From the NCBI GenBank assembly GCA_010356995.1, contig ML996695.1, positions 133,061 to 197,060 on the forward strand: 64,000 nt of DNA, read 5' to 3'. This document shows positions 1-11,637 of the stretch, one piece after another. The DNA is from Trichodelitschia bisporula. Its lineage: Eukaryota > Ascomycota > Dothideomycetes > Phaeotrichales > Phaeotrichaceae. The notes beneath the pieces were generated by a model. It saw only the letters and a list, made by a program, of their open reading frames with translations, was not told where the DNA came from and did no database searches. Positions within the stretch are counted from its first letter, which is position 1. Each line of letters begins with the position of its first letter. The position numbers were made by a program, and so were the translations under genes.

Positions 1-469
1 GTCTCCTACTGGTTTATCTAGCGGCTGAATCAATGCCGCTGACTTCGGCTGTGCGTACAGGCACTTCCTCATCTCAGGTCTGGACGTCGGACAGATGCCT
101 ACGGCGGTTCTTTCTCTTGAACTCAGTTCTTTCTCTGAGCTGGGTGATGGAGGTGCCTGACATGCGGCTATAACTGAATACTGAGCTATCGGCCGAGTAA
201 TCATGGGCGGACGCGATGTCCACGTCGTCCTATCCCTTCTACCAGGTAACCTCGTCGCGGGGAACTATCATCGCAAGCAAATTGGCAAAATTTGTGAAAT
301 CAACACGTTAGAATTGAAGCGTTCAATTGCCAGCAGCCGTGAGGAACAACATCATGCCATTCCTCTCGTTGACAGATGAACAAAACACATCCAGCATGAC
401 CCCGCTCCCCCCACCCCTCCCACTCAGACAACGTCAACTTCATACATCCCAACGATAGGCACATAGACC
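1..469. other. Left-edge stretch without a recognised gene
   Basis: No coding region with family similarity or a convincing exon structure is visible in either strand. The short reading frames here overlap the tRNA and carry no recognisable motif. It could be flank of a gene lying outside the window. Confidence 0.5.
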
Positions 470-481
470 AAAAACAAAAAA
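470..481 (-). terminator. RNA polymerase III terminator of the tRNA gene
   Basis: On the minus strand a T6 run followed by a C or G interruption and a T5 run begins five bases after the tRNA discriminator base. Runs of four or more T are the known Pol III stop signal, and the position is right for the tRNA-Cys gene. Confidence 0.75.
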
Positions 482-486
482 GAACC

Positions 487-575
487 ACCCGCAGCAGTGA
501 GTCGAACACTGGACTTGGAGATAAGTCGCGCTATCCACGCTGCAATCTCCCACTCTACCACTGAGTTACTACGGG
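487..575 (-). tRNA. tRNA-Cys (GCA) with a 17-nt intron
   Basis: Read on the minus strand, the 89-nt gene folds as a cloverleaf. The acceptor stem is CCCGTAG with CTGCGGG. The D arm is ACTC-AGTGGTA-GAGT. The anticodon stem is GGAGA with TCTCC. The T arm is CAGTG-TTCGACT-CACTG, with a canonical T-loop that also provides the B box. The anticodon is GCA (plus positions 541-543), and the discriminator base is U73, a known cysteine identity element. A 17-nt intron (523-539) sits between positions 37 and 38, the standard place for eukaryotic tRNA introns removed by the splicing endonuclease. Mature length would be 72 nt before CCA addition. The first pair is C1-G72. Confidence 0.92.
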
Positions 576-3500
576 TTCTCAGTGTCTGATTCGATGACAA
601 CATTTTCCAGCCTTTCATCCTTAGAGTAACTTCCTTCCCTCCCCCTTCCCCAACCCGATCCTGCATCCGCCCTCCTCCTCCCCCTCCGACCTAAACCCCA
701 GACCCGCCTGCAGCACACCGTCAGCTGCATCGCCCGCATCATGTCAACCCCCCCCTCTAGTAAACGCGGGGTGCAGCCGCAGATCCCCTCAACCGCGCCG
801 ATCAGTCTGCCTTCGCCGCGCGCAGGGCTACAAATGCACCTCTAGTTCTACTCTGCGCAACCCCGCACCAGGTCGTCATCGCACCTGGCACTTCGACAAA
901 CGCAATTGACCATGCCCGGCCCGCCCACCCCCCGCTCATCCCCGCCGCAACGCACCGCATGCCCAGCTCTACTCACGACGTCATAGCAGTGTAAGGCCGC
1001 AACCTCCGCAGGCGGGGTGCATTATCAAGGCTCCCAGGTAGGTTATGCGCGTGACACTAGCGAGAGGCACAGTTCAAGGCCCCGGGGAGGGGTTGCTACT
1101 TCTTGCGATTCGCAAGCTGGCTGCCCGCCAGGCGACATCCCCTACAGTATCCCGTTCCTTTCTGTTCCTTTCAGCTCGGTCCCTCGATCCCTCCGTCCCC
1201 CCGTCTCCCCGTCCCCCCCGACCCCGCGCCGGCACACTCCGCCACCGATGGGCCAGTCTTGGGTGGCGGCCTGGCTGGCTTCTCCCGCGGGCGCGCCGGG
1301 CGGGACGGCTCCGCGTCTGGGGTACGGGGTGCCGGGTGTGCGGCGGGGAGGTGGGCTGGCGGTGCTATATATTATCGTATCATCGAGTGACTAATGGGCC
1401 GAGAATATATATTGCTTCGGGGGGGATGGAGCAAGGAGGTAAGGTCTACGTTGTGGGCAGTTACGGGCGATGAAATTATCCGAACGGGGAATTCGGGAGT
1501 GCAGTTGTCTGTTGTTGCGAACTGGTAATGAGATGGAAGGTTAATTGGCATGCGCTGGAGAGTAATTGGCATGAGCTGGAAGATGGAGTGTAAGTTGGTG
1601 GTTAGTTTGCTTTCTGCGTGAGGAGGCTTGCAGACAATGTCGCGTGGGCTTCTTGCGCGTGCGACGTGCGACAACCCCGGGACGTGGACGCGGAGAGTGG
1701 GTTCTGGAGCCAGGTGCTGCGTGGTGCATGGTGCTAACTCTGCTTGGTTGAGGGAGGAACGTCGTCCGACGAAGAGAGGGCGAGTTCCTGTGATCCTCCC
1801 GCGTCGCTCGTCGTTCGTCGCGATGCCGTCGCGACGTTCAATCTGAAATCTGAAATCGAGAGCGCGGCTGCGACATGACATGGGGACCCGTGCCGCGCGC
1901 GCCGCTCCATCGTCCACATCCGCGCCCGCCTCCGCATGCCGTTGCGCCATACGCACGCTCGGGGACGGATGAGCCCCTAACGTTGAGAGTGTGGAGATGG
2001 GAGTGTGGAGCCGGCGCATCGACGATGGCTGATTTGTCGAAAAATAGAGCCGCTGCAGGGCCCGTGCGGGCGGAGTTTGAAGCGTCGACTCGTTGACAAG
2101 CGAGCATATCAGCGGAATTGAGAAGGCTAGGCGCGAAATAGCCGGGGATGAGAAGATGAAAGAATAATGAGGGGAAAAGCTTGAAAGAGCCGGAAAGGCC
2201 CCGTCGTCAAAAACTGTGGGGCCGGCCAATTATTGCTACAGGGGCATTTCCATTTCCAATTCCATTCCCTCCGCCTCAAATGCCTCAACCCGTCTGCCGG
2301 ATTGCGGGGGAGAGAGTAGAAGCGAGGTGGTATGGGGTTGACGGACATGCAAGCTGCCTTGAGGGAAATTCAGCTCGCGGCTGTCTGCTGTCGTTGTATG
2401 CTTGCTTCAGTACCCTAACATCCCCAGGCCAAGGCCCCCGCCCTTCGACCTTCCTGCACCCCAGATTAAGCTGTGCCTCAGGTCATGGAGCCACTTCTTA
2501 GCTGCAAAGGCTAGTGGCGGGCCGGCTCATACCCTTTCTCTGCCCGTTCTTGCGGGAGCATGTGTGGTGTGCGGGCGATGGTGCGTGAATATCAGAGAGC
2601 GAGCGTGTGCGGAGTATCCCAGTAGGATGTGGCGTACTGGGGGGAGCGTTCGTTCCCCGCAACTCGTCAATTCTTCATCAAGACGCTCAAATTAGGTTAG
2701 GGCGAGAGTGTCAATGTCAGTGGGCATAGATGTGGAGCTGTAGAGTTTGTGCGCAAGTTGAAGAAAAGTTGGTGAGAGTTGAGGACTTGGGGTCACTGGA
2801 AGCTTGCAAACTCCCCCTCTCCCCTCACTTCCCCTCCCTCTTTCACTCGCCCTTCCCCTCCCCTCCCCACCCCCCCCAAAGAGGTCCATGCGGGTGGTCT
2901 GGGAGAACGGCCAAAGTGGTCTGTGTGGACTTTTAGTGGTCCGGTGGATCCCTGTCCGTCTCCTTACTGGGTAAAGTGGTGAGAGTGGGAGCCCGTGCGG
3001 CCCTGGTCTGGCCCCAACCTGCCTGACCCTGAGATCACAGGCTCCCCTCCCTCTCTGCCTCTCTCTGCCTTTGCTCTGCTACTCTCTCAAACTGCTCTCT
3101 CCATTGCTCTTCTCCCAATGCTCTTCTCCCAATGCATCTCTATCGTCCACTGTTCGCCTCTCGTCAACCATAACCAGCTGCAAGCAGTCTCTCTTCACCA
3201 AAACTCAACTCATTTTCCCTAGACAAAAAGATCTTTGCCCTTCTGTCACTGACATTCAATTCATATGCCCATAACCCCCTCCCTCCCCTCTCATCTTCCA
3301 CCCCCCTACCCCTCCTACAAATCCACCACACACATACCACCGCCCCCCTCTTCCCCGCCACCCCCCCCCCCAGTCCTTTCAACTGAGTACCCATGCCACT
3401 GCTGCCGTGAGCGCACTCCCGCACTCTCTTCAAAATCATCGCAACCCCACCCGGATGTCCAATGCCATTTCGCGCCGTTGAGAGATCAAACGAAACAAAA

Positions 3501-6185
3501 GTGATCGTGGGACAGGAGAGGAAAAACGGCCGGTTCAGAAAGAGCACGAGGTCCAATAAAGGGGAGCGAAATTCAATTTGATATCGGCCATCCTGCAGTC
3601 CTGCAGCCCGACCCCACGAAGGAGACGACACGACCCCCCCCATCACCATCCTCCGCACGCCGCCTAGAGGACGAACAAACTTCACGAGACCACGGGAGAA
3701 GCGCGTCTTAGCGCCACCGCAACGCACCTCCGTCGTTAAACCCCCCGTACCGTACACTCTCCGTCGCGCGCATCTCATGCGCCTCTCTCGACGAACCTTC
3801 CAAACTTCCTCGTCTGCACTCACACCATCCACCCCCGGAAAGGTCGGTTCCATCTCCCGTATTCCTTAACATCTTGCATATCCAATCCACCTCTCCCCCC
3901 CTCCCTCAACCACCCCATCCAACCAGGCTCTGCTCTTCTTCTTCTCCCTTTGTCGGTAGTCGTCTGCCTTTCCAAAGACCCCCCTGTCGCGTTTTAAACG
4001 TCCGCCGCTTTTCCCTTCCAGGCTTTGCCCCACAGAACCGTGGGCGCAACTCGACTGGTTAGAGAGCGAGGCAAGGTGCAGGACTGCAGGTCGCATCAGC
4101 AGCCGGTCGGCCTCGATCCATCATTTTGCAACCACACCCTAAACTCGAAATTCTCCTCAGCCTTTCTCATCCCATCGTTTTGTCTTTCCCTCCTCGCGGA
4201 CCTGCTACGAGAGCGTTTTGCCAGAGCTGTCGCGACGGCAGGAGCACACTCTCCAGGGGCCATTCCTCCTGCAGCGCATCGAACCATGGGATTTTGCTCC
4301 CGCCTGGCTCCCGAACTCCTTCCGCAACGTACTCCCGAGGATCTCAACTCACCTGCGTAGAACTGTGCCATCGTGCCCGCACTCATTTCTCCCACCAATC
4401 CATCGCCGCCTTCTATGCAACGAACCATCCCGCTTTCGGCTTTTCCTGCGTACGCTTTTCGTCTTCAGCAGACTTAGACTGCCTCCCGGTTCTCCCGTTT
4501 TTGGCTTTGCGATTTTGGTAAATAATCCCCTTTCGCAGCGTTTTGTGGCCCCAAGTCTGTCGCATCCGCCGTCGCCGTCTGCTTATCACTCATGTACTGC
4601 AGACTCTAGACCAGATATCTGTACTTTAGACATTTGGTTCTTAGATCTGTGTGAGCCACCGTCGTTGTTTAACCGCCGCTAGCGTTTACCGCGGTTTCCC
4701 CGATGTATCCGTCTCTAACCTCTTGCAGACAGTTGGCGTTTCGTTATCGAAGAATTCCGACCGCTCAGTTTTTGTTTATCACTTGCATTCTGGTAAGCAG
4801 TCCTCTCGTCCGTTATTGATTTCGTTGTCGTATCATCTTGGATGCGAGTTCGTCGAGGCTGCCTCGAGTAGCGATTCCGAGCGCATCTGGGTCTCTGAGC
4901 CTCATCCTTGGCAGTCGGGATCGGGCAACATCTGACGGAGGCGCTGCCCGATCGCACACCCAGCTTTCCTAAACTGTGTTTGCTGGAAAGGTCCCGATGT
5001 GATCTCACGTCGTCTGATTTGCCTTGAATCTCGTCTTCCGACCTTAGCGGCATCCTGTGCTTCTTTCTGTTACACGGCCGTGGTTTCTAGCTCGTTGGCT
5101 TGTTAGTACAGTAGCCGTAACTGACCGACGGCTAGGTTGTAATCCCCAAGGACATAATTCAACTCGCCGAGACGACCGCTCGTACGGAACTGTAGCATAG
5201 GTGAAGGCGGACCGGTTTTCCTCATCACTTCTTTTCTCCAGCCCCCGCGGGACATCGACCACTATCACTTCCATCGTACTTAGGAAATCCGCGGCACTCT
5301 GGTGATTCTGGAATCCCAATATCAATTCATACCATCTCCAACACTATAGACCCAGGAACTACCGACACACCATCAGCCAATCCCCTTGACCGGCCTCGGA
5401 ATCAGACTCCGTCGCGACCGCCTGTTACCCATATTACGTCTTCCCGACTGCGAGCGGTACTCAGTTGTGACCAGCGACCTGGAAGGCACTGCATAATTGG
5501 AGGTGCAACGTGCACAAATTTCCCGACGTTTCCTGCTTTCCGTACCTTCGCAGTGACAGGTGACCTGCAAGTGCTTTGCGCAGTCACACCAGCGCTTCCC
5601 AGGTACGTCAGATCTTCCCCGCCTTGACTCTCGCTGCATTTCCGCCAACCTGGGTGTTTGCGTGGGTCCGATTCATTAGCTCTTGATTTCCCGACCCCGA
5701 TCCGCTGTTCCCCTTTTCGATCCCCGGACACTTGAGCCCATTCGGCTCCATCGGCTGCATTGGACCTGAATGTTGTGTGCGCTTACTTACTCGGTCAATC
5801 GTTTCGCCAATTTTGCTTGTTATATGCTTGCGCTCGTTGCTGATATCCGTAGCTTCTTCGCAGCATAAATCGTATCGCTCTCCACCTGAGTCCATAGCTG
5901 GTGCTCTGGGAACGGGCAGAGCGATCAATTCCACGTTGCAGTGCAGCGCGCCTCTCCCGGACGACAAAGCGTGCTGCACCCGGCTCCATCCCATGCGAAA
6001 CACTGCTGCGTATGGGCGGCCGTGGTTTTGCTTGGTCACTTCAAAGACATCCCTATAGCGTTAGTGGGCTGTTATGAGACATTGTCTTACACCCCCGCAA
6101 TCACACAGCATATCCTTTCCGGGCGTAGACGGCTAAACCACGTCAGCCTAAACCACAGCCTCGCTATCCGTCTACAAAAACGACC
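576..6185. other. Long gene-poor stretch upstream of the PSP1-domain gene
   Basis: Over 5.6 kb lie between the tRNA and the next gene. Several open frames of 60-285 codons exist on both strands, but none shows a family motif, consistent splice sites or a plausible amino-acid composition; they look like chance frames in GC-rich DNA. The part from about 2800 to 5400 is rich in C and T runs, which in fungi often marks promoters and long leaders, so some of it is probably 5' leader and promoter of the gene at 6186. Small direct repeats occur, for example two 14-bp copies near 3104-3132. Confidence 0.5.
1542..1583. repeat. 21-bp direct tandem duplication (2 copies)
   Basis: Two adjacent copies of a 21-bp unit beginning TAATTGGCATG (1542-1562 and 1563-1583) differ at only a few bases. 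It looks like a local slippage duplication with no gene attached. Confidence 0.7.
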
Positions 6186-9039
6186 ATGACATCGTCAACC
6201 TCAGCTGCGGCTCATCCGCCTCCTGGGCGCAATTCGCTGCCAGGAGGCCACATCATGCCTCCGTCTAGCATTGTTGAAAAGAAGAGCATGGGCTCGGTGC
6301 GTCGGTCTACCCCCGATTCAGAGGCAGTCACTTCGGACGATGATCACGAGCAAACACCCGCAATGTCCATGTCATTGTACTCAGTAAAGAGCATGCCGAT
6401 GCAACGTCCAGTCAGGCGGTCCTCTTGGCTGAGCGAGGTTCAGTCTTCGCAGCAGCGCAAGTACTCACTAAGTGGCATGTCGCTCGCCTCTACGGGCTCG
6501 CAACCGACGACTCCAGCTGGGGAGAATGGGCCATGGGATGCCGCTTCGCATGCACCTCGCCCCGGTACGAGTGGCACCTCGTTTCCTTGGACCCCGCAAG
6601 TCTGGCAAAAGGATCGACCGCCTCGCTTGGCTGAAGTCTTGCAATCTCCCACGAGCACCTTCCCGGACGACCTACGCTCGCCGACGATGCGCGAACATGG
6701 GCCTAATGCTGGTCTGCCGTTTGAGATCCCGCTCGAACCAAGCCGCAAAACTGTCCGGTCCCAATCGTACTCCGCGGGGCAGCTTGACAAGACCCCAGGG
6801 TTCGAGAACATGCATCAGCCTGGGCCGTATAAGATGAAGACGAGCCTGATGCATCGCCCTTCTCGTCCCAGCATGCTGGGCGACAGTGGCAGAGACCCCC
6901 TTTCGTCGCTCCGAGAGGACGAAGATGACGTGGGCAGCTCCACTGGTTCCGATCCTGACCTTAGGCTCCAGCCGTCAATGACAAATCCGGAGGTGTCGCG
7001 AACGTTTGGTCAGAACGACATGTTCAAACAGGCCAGCTTCGAGAATGGTCGCGCCCTTGCTGCTGCTGCTGCTTCTGGCCAGCAAAACAGCGGCTTCCGC
7101 TACCCGCGAAGGAACGCGCCGACCTTTCCATCTCCTCCTCCACTCCCACAGCTCGACATTGAATACGCGGTGACGGATGAGACGGAGGAACCCGTCGAGA
7201 ACTTTGGCGATTCTGGGAGGCTAGCCCGTCACTCGGTTTCGGGAGCATCGCCCGGGGCCCCACTGTCGCCGTTGGATACAGTCCTGGAGAACCGGACGTT
7301 GGAGGGACTGAAGAAGGCACAGTGGCAATCTTCTCTCGGGTTCGGCATCCCAGAGGAAGGTTCACAGAGCCGCCGCCACTCGTTTGCCGATCTACCACGA
7401 CACGAGGCAGTGGCGCGGAAGAGTCCGGATGGAAGCGGTGCTGTCCAGTATGGTGGTTATATGGACCACGTTACGTCCCTTGTTTCGCAAATGAGTATGG
7501 GTGACATGAGGCACCAGGATCACGGTGTGGATGAAGGTAAGCTCCCTGGATCAATCCACCGGTTGTAGTCGAGTCACCCATTGCAAAAGTTTTTGTACTA
7601 ACAGCATCTTGCAGCTCTGCATTTCCACGGTGGCGAAGCTCAGAAGCGGTACGCCCGAGAGCGAGCTGATGAGTTCAACCCTTTTGCGGTCTCCAACCAT
7701 TTCGCGCGCCCGCAGCGCATCCTCTACCTCGTATCCTTTAAGTGCAAGCGCTCGGACATTTACTATATTCCGGACAACACCGGACTGCAGGTCAAGGCTG
7801 GCGACACCGTCATTGTCGAAGGTGATCGCGGGCAGGATCTCGGCACGGTGGAGCATACGCACGTCACCATGGAGCAGGCTAAGAAGCTCAAGGAAGAGTT
7901 TGGCCACAAGCACTTCCGCTGCCTCATGATGTTCTCTCGCATGTATCCCCACGTCGCAGAGCTAGCGAATGATGAAGTGGCATTCACGAAGGCTATCACT
8001 GGCGCAGCTGGTGCGCAGGGGCTTCCTATGGCTGGAAATATGCCTGGGATGGGACCCACCCATGCTCGCGACGCCATGGCCCAGTTCGAACCCGAGCCTC
8101 GTCCCAAGATGATCAAGCGCGTGGCGAGACCGGATGAGGTGAACCTTCTACGGGAGAAAGAAGGAAACGAAGCAAAGGCCAAACGGGTTTGCCAAAGCAA
8201 AGTCAACGACCATAGCCTCAGAATGGAGATTCTGGACGCCGAGTTTCAGCAGTACGTTCGTCACCTAGTCATTGTACACTATGCTAACTCCCCGCAGCGA
8301 CTATCGCAAGCTCACATTCTTCTACTATGCCGAGGAATACATCAACTTCAACGACCTCGTCACTGACCTATTCAAGGTCTACAAGACACGGATCTGGATG
8401 TCCGCCATCAACCCCGGCTCCTACACAGCGATGAATCCCAACGCAGGCATTCGCGCTCAACCCTGGGCCAAACCCGCTCACCCCACTCACCCCGCACACC
8501 CAACCCTAATGCGCCAGCAGGACGATCCTCGAATCGCAATGGAGGCCCGCAAGCGCATCTCGCCGCAAGACCTGCTGCGCACTCAGGCGCGGGAGCGGAG
8601 CGCCGAAGACGCGCAGGTGCGCAAGGAGTACGAGCGCGCTATGCACCTCGAGGCAGCAGCGAAAGCGGGCTATATGGATCGCGGCCAGGAGTACGCCCAG
8701 GCGCAACAGTCATTCGAGGCGCGGCGCGCAAACGCGTTCCCCGCCTTTGCGCACCAGTTCGTACAGTCGGTACCGGCGGCACCGTGGAGCCAGGCCCTCC
8801 CGGGCGTAGGCTTGCCCTTCCCGTACGGATATCCCGAGCGCGACCCGTCCACCAATTACGCCATCTCGGCCATGATGCCGCTGGCTTCGAATCTCGGACA
8901 CCCGACGGCATTCACGCCGCGTGGCGGTATTCCGCCGCAGTTTGGTGGCAACCAGGCGTTCTCGCCTAGCTCGGAGGTTATGATGGAGGCGCTGCAGGAT
9001 CAATACCAGCGGTATTCGCTTGATCCGCGGCGGGGATAG
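6186..9039 (+). CDS. PSP1 C-terminal domain protein (909 aa)
   Basis: Three exons: 6186-7536, 7615-8251 and 8298-9039. Both introns have GT-AG ends and CTAAC-type branch sites, and the reading frame is kept across them. The first 450 residues are low-complexity, Ser/Pro-rich and probably disordered. From about residue 480 the protein is compact, with segments such as PQRILYLVSFKCKR and DTVIVEGDRGQDLGTVEHT. A PSP1-type domain follows at about 615-705, including LRMEILDAEFQ before intron 2 and YRKLTFFYYAEEYINFNDLV after it. The last 200 residues are again low-complexity. Yeast Psp1 was isolated as a suppressor of DNA polymerase alpha mutants; the biochemical role of the fungal family is not settled. 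The start ATG sits in a CGACCATGACA context at the beginning of the conserved open frame. Confidence 0.88.
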
Positions 9040-9899
9040 AGGACGACTTGGAAGACGGAGAAGAATCAACAGCGATAGAGGGCGACGACGTACAGCAAAT
9101 TTGCCTTGGATCTTTCCCCACCACGATCCGCCACGGCTGTGGCATGCTAGACAGCGCTCATTTTTACCAAAATCAGAAGTGGCCCCCTTTAGACTTGTTA
9201 GAGGGTTGGGTAAGGTCGGCGGCAACAAGCCGATGAGAAAACGACGGAAACGCCTAATGATTGTCTTTGGGTTTCCGGTTTGAGGTTCGGGATTGGGGTG
9301 TTTGGGTGCATGTGTTTTTTCGGGTCGCTTGCGTTGTCTCCTGCTACTGCTGCTGCTGTTGCTGCTGCCAGCCTGCTTGCTTTTTGCTTGCGCGGGTAAA
9401 ACGGCGAAAGTAATGGACGGAAGAGAAAACTGAAGATCTGCATGGGAGACCTGGGTGTATGGGTTTTTTTCGCGCGCACATACTTTTGGTGGCTTAATCG
9501 TCTGGACCTGGATGGGGATGCAAACCGGGACTGTCTTTTTGTTTTTGCTTTGACCATTTACTCGGATGCGAGACTTTCTCTTCTCTGGGACTCGGTATAG
9601 ATGCGACCATCTATATGGGTCTTGTTACTTATTAAGATGGGCTTTTGACGATGTTTTTCGGTTTTCGGCGGGCTTGTATGAGATACGGGAGTAATGGCAG
9701 CAGCTTTTGCTTGCATTGGGTTCATGTCTTTGCTTGTGCCGTGCGCGTCTGACGGGTCTGGATGCCAGCCGCATATCGGAGGCACCCCATCGCGCTTTCC
9801 TCCCCGGATGAGACCAGCTACGTCATGCCCACGGACGACATATCCTCCTCAACTCCTAGCACCTCCAAACCCATCCCAACCATTCACCACAAACCCATC
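9040..9899. other. 3' flank of the PSP1-domain gene and leader of the next gene
   Basis: No gene was recognised. A CTG/TTG-rich microsatellite lies at about 9343-9369. The open frame of the next gene extends upstream in frame to ATGs at 9762 and 9825, so part of this stretch may be coding if an earlier start is used. Confidence 0.55.
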
Positions 9900-10824
9900 A
9901 TGCCGCCCCATCGCAAGTCCGCGAGAGTCACCTCCCCCAAGCCAACCCCAGACTCCGAAATCCTAGCCCCGTATCTCACCTCCTTCTCCGCCACCATAAA
10001 ACGCGACCGGAAGGACGTGGCCGCGTACCTAAATACACAGATCACCACCGCGTAAACCTCCCCTCCTTTATCTACACTTCTAACCAGTCGTGTCATCAAC
10101 CAATTCAATCATGATTGGAAGGCGGTTTTCATGCCGTCGAGCCTGGTATAAGCCAAAAGCAACAGGGGTTACCTAAAAAGGTTATAGCCGCCTCCATAAG
10201 CTTTCGCTGCATGGCTTTTGGGCATAACCTTTTTGATAACTCTTGCCACTATTGGCGTACACTGGGCGAGGCAACATGAAAACCGCATTTCAATCATGAT
10301 TGAAGTGATTGGCGACATGACTGCCTCTAACCCTGGCCAGGAAATCTGCCTCTGTCGACCGCGCAGCGCACATCGAGGCCGTGCTCCAAGTTCGCAGTGG
10401 AGCACTGGCTAAATCCCAAGCGTCCATGCGTGCTGCGGCGGAGCGCACGCTGGGGTATGCTCGGGACGTGTTGGCGGAGTATGAGGCCCTGGTCGAGGCG
10501 ACTGAGGGGGCGGGAGGGGTGGTACTTGCTGTGGATGGGGTGTTGAAGGGGATGAGGGGAGATGCGAGGGAGGCTAAGAGGGTGTTGGGTGTGGGGAAGA
10601 GGGTAGGGGAGGAGAGGGTTGGGCGGTTGGTTGGTATGGCGAGGTCTGGAGGGCAAGAGGAGGGTGGGCCTGTGGAGAGATTCTTCGTGGACGGGAAGCA
10701 CGATTCGACGGGCGTGAAGGAGACGGTGAGTGCGCTGGGCCGGGCGGTGGGGATGCTTGCTCGGCCACTGCCCGTTGAGGACGAGGGGGAGAATGGGCGG
10801 CCCGCGAAGCGCAAGAAGATGTAG
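9900..10824 (+). CDS. Conserved-looking unknown protein with a MITE-bearing intron (211 aa)
   Basis: Exon 1 is 9900-10051 and exon 2 is 10341-10824. The intron has GTAAAC at the donor, CTAAC at 10327-10331 and CAG at 10338-10340. Splicing joins GC to G in frame, giving QITTAKSASVDRAAH. The protein is basic at the N terminus (MPPHRKSARVTS), mostly helical and Ala/Arg/Glu-rich in the middle, and ends in a basic patch (RPAKRKKM) that could be a nuclear localisation signal. I do not recognise the family. In-frame ATGs at 9762 and 9825 would give longer proteins (up to 257 aa); 9900 was chosen because the preceding part is low-complexity. The 3' end faces RIB7 with only 12 bp between stop codons. 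Confidence 0.65.
10106..10302. mobile_element. Foldback MITE inside an intron (about 197 bp)
   Basis: Both ends carry the 12-bp palindrome CAATCATGATTG. Inside it lie inverted arms, GAAGGCGGTTTTCATG on the left and, on the complement of the right end, AAATGCGGTTTTCATG. The arms continue imperfectly inward (CTAAAAAGGTTATAGCC on the left against CAAAAAGGTTATGCCC on the complement of the right), so nearly the whole element can fold into one hairpin. It has no coding capacity. The palindrome may be the tip of the terminal inverted repeat or a duplicated palindromic target; the sequence cannot decide. It lies wholly inside the 289-bp intron 10052-10340, and without it the intron would be about 92-104 bp. 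The superfamily is unknown. Confidence 0.8.
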
Positions 10825-10836
10825 ATCCTCAATACA

Positions 10837-11637
10837 TCAGTCACCCCTCACACGCCCGCACATTACCACATCCTGGCCAAACTGTCTCCAAACCACATCC
10901 TTCAACCTCGCAACCGGTACCCGTACCCCTTTGTTATGCCTCGCCCCAGGCGCAACCGCAACCCCGCCTTCGCCCAACCACACCGGTGCCAGCGTAACAA
11001 CCACCGCGCCCACGAAATTTATATTCTCCGGCGCGAGCAGCCCGTTGATCACCGAAGCCCCACCTTCGACCATCACGCTCTCAATCCCGCACTCAGCCAG
11101 CGCGGACATGATATCGCGCCACTTAATTCGGCCCCGGTCGTCTATGTCTGGCGACGATGCGAGGCGGATATACTGTCCACCAACGCCCTGCAGCGCGGCT
11201 TCCCATTCAGGCGGGACGGACGTGGCCTTGCGCGTAATGACCCACGGCGCCTTCCCCCGCCCTGCCCGCGCGAGTGCGAGGACCTGCGACCGACTCACGT
11301 CCCACCGGCCACGGGGATCGAGGATGATAGGTCTGGGCTGGGATGAGAGGGTGGTTTCGGGGAGGCGTGCGTTCAGGGCGGGATCATCAATCACGGCGGT
11401 GTTGGCGCCAATTAGGATGGCTTGATGTTTGGTGCGAAGGTAGTGTGTCATAGCCTTTGTTTCGGGGCCGGAGAGGGGAGTTTGCGAGTCGAGGAAAGAG
11501 AGGGCGGAGTCGAGGGAGGTGGCGTAGGTTAAGGTGAGGAAGGGGGAGGAGGGGGAGGTGATGAGGGAGGGGAGGAAGGGGGATAGGTAAGATGGGACAT
11601 CTGGGGGGAGAACGAGTGGCGGTTTAGGTGGCATCAT
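10837..11637 (-). CDS. RIB7: 2,5-diamino-6-ribosylamino-pyrimidinone 5'-phosphate reductase
   Basis: A single exon encodes 266 residues of the RibD C-terminal / dihydrofolate reductase-like fold. This enzyme performs the NADPH-dependent reduction of the ribosylamino side chain in the fungal riboflavin pathway. Matching segments include FLTLTYATSLDS near residue 33, the region HQAILIGANTAVIDDPALN (substrate and cofactor loop), PRPIILDPRGRW, and the C-terminal signature SVMVEGGASVINGLL. The start is placed at the MMPPKPP methionine (11637), since the 56 residues in frame upstream look unlike the family and length from here is normal. It is tail-to-tail with the unknown gene ending at 10824. Confidence 0.93.
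   Translation of the reverse strand: MMPPKPPLVLPPDVPSYLSPFLPSLITSPSSPFLTLTYATSLDSALSFLDSQTPLSGPETKAMTHYLRTKHQAILIGANTAVIDDPALNARLPETTLSSQPRPIILDPRGRWDVSRSQVLALARAGRGKAPWVITRKATSVPPEWEAALQGVGGQYIRLASSPDIDDRGRIKWRDIMSALAECGIESVMVEGGASVINGLLAPENINFVGAVVVTLAPVWLGEGGVAVAPGARHNKGVRVPVARLKDVVWRQFGQDVVMCGRVRGD

Noticed and set aside
1372-2229. A 285-codon minus-strand frame
   Set aside because: No motif, no homology I can recognise and several overlapping frames of similar size on both strands; typical chance frame in GC-rich DNA.
3164-3853. A 229-codon minus-strand frame
   Set aside because: Composition resembles translated pyrimidine-rich promoter DNA; no domain or splice structure supports it.
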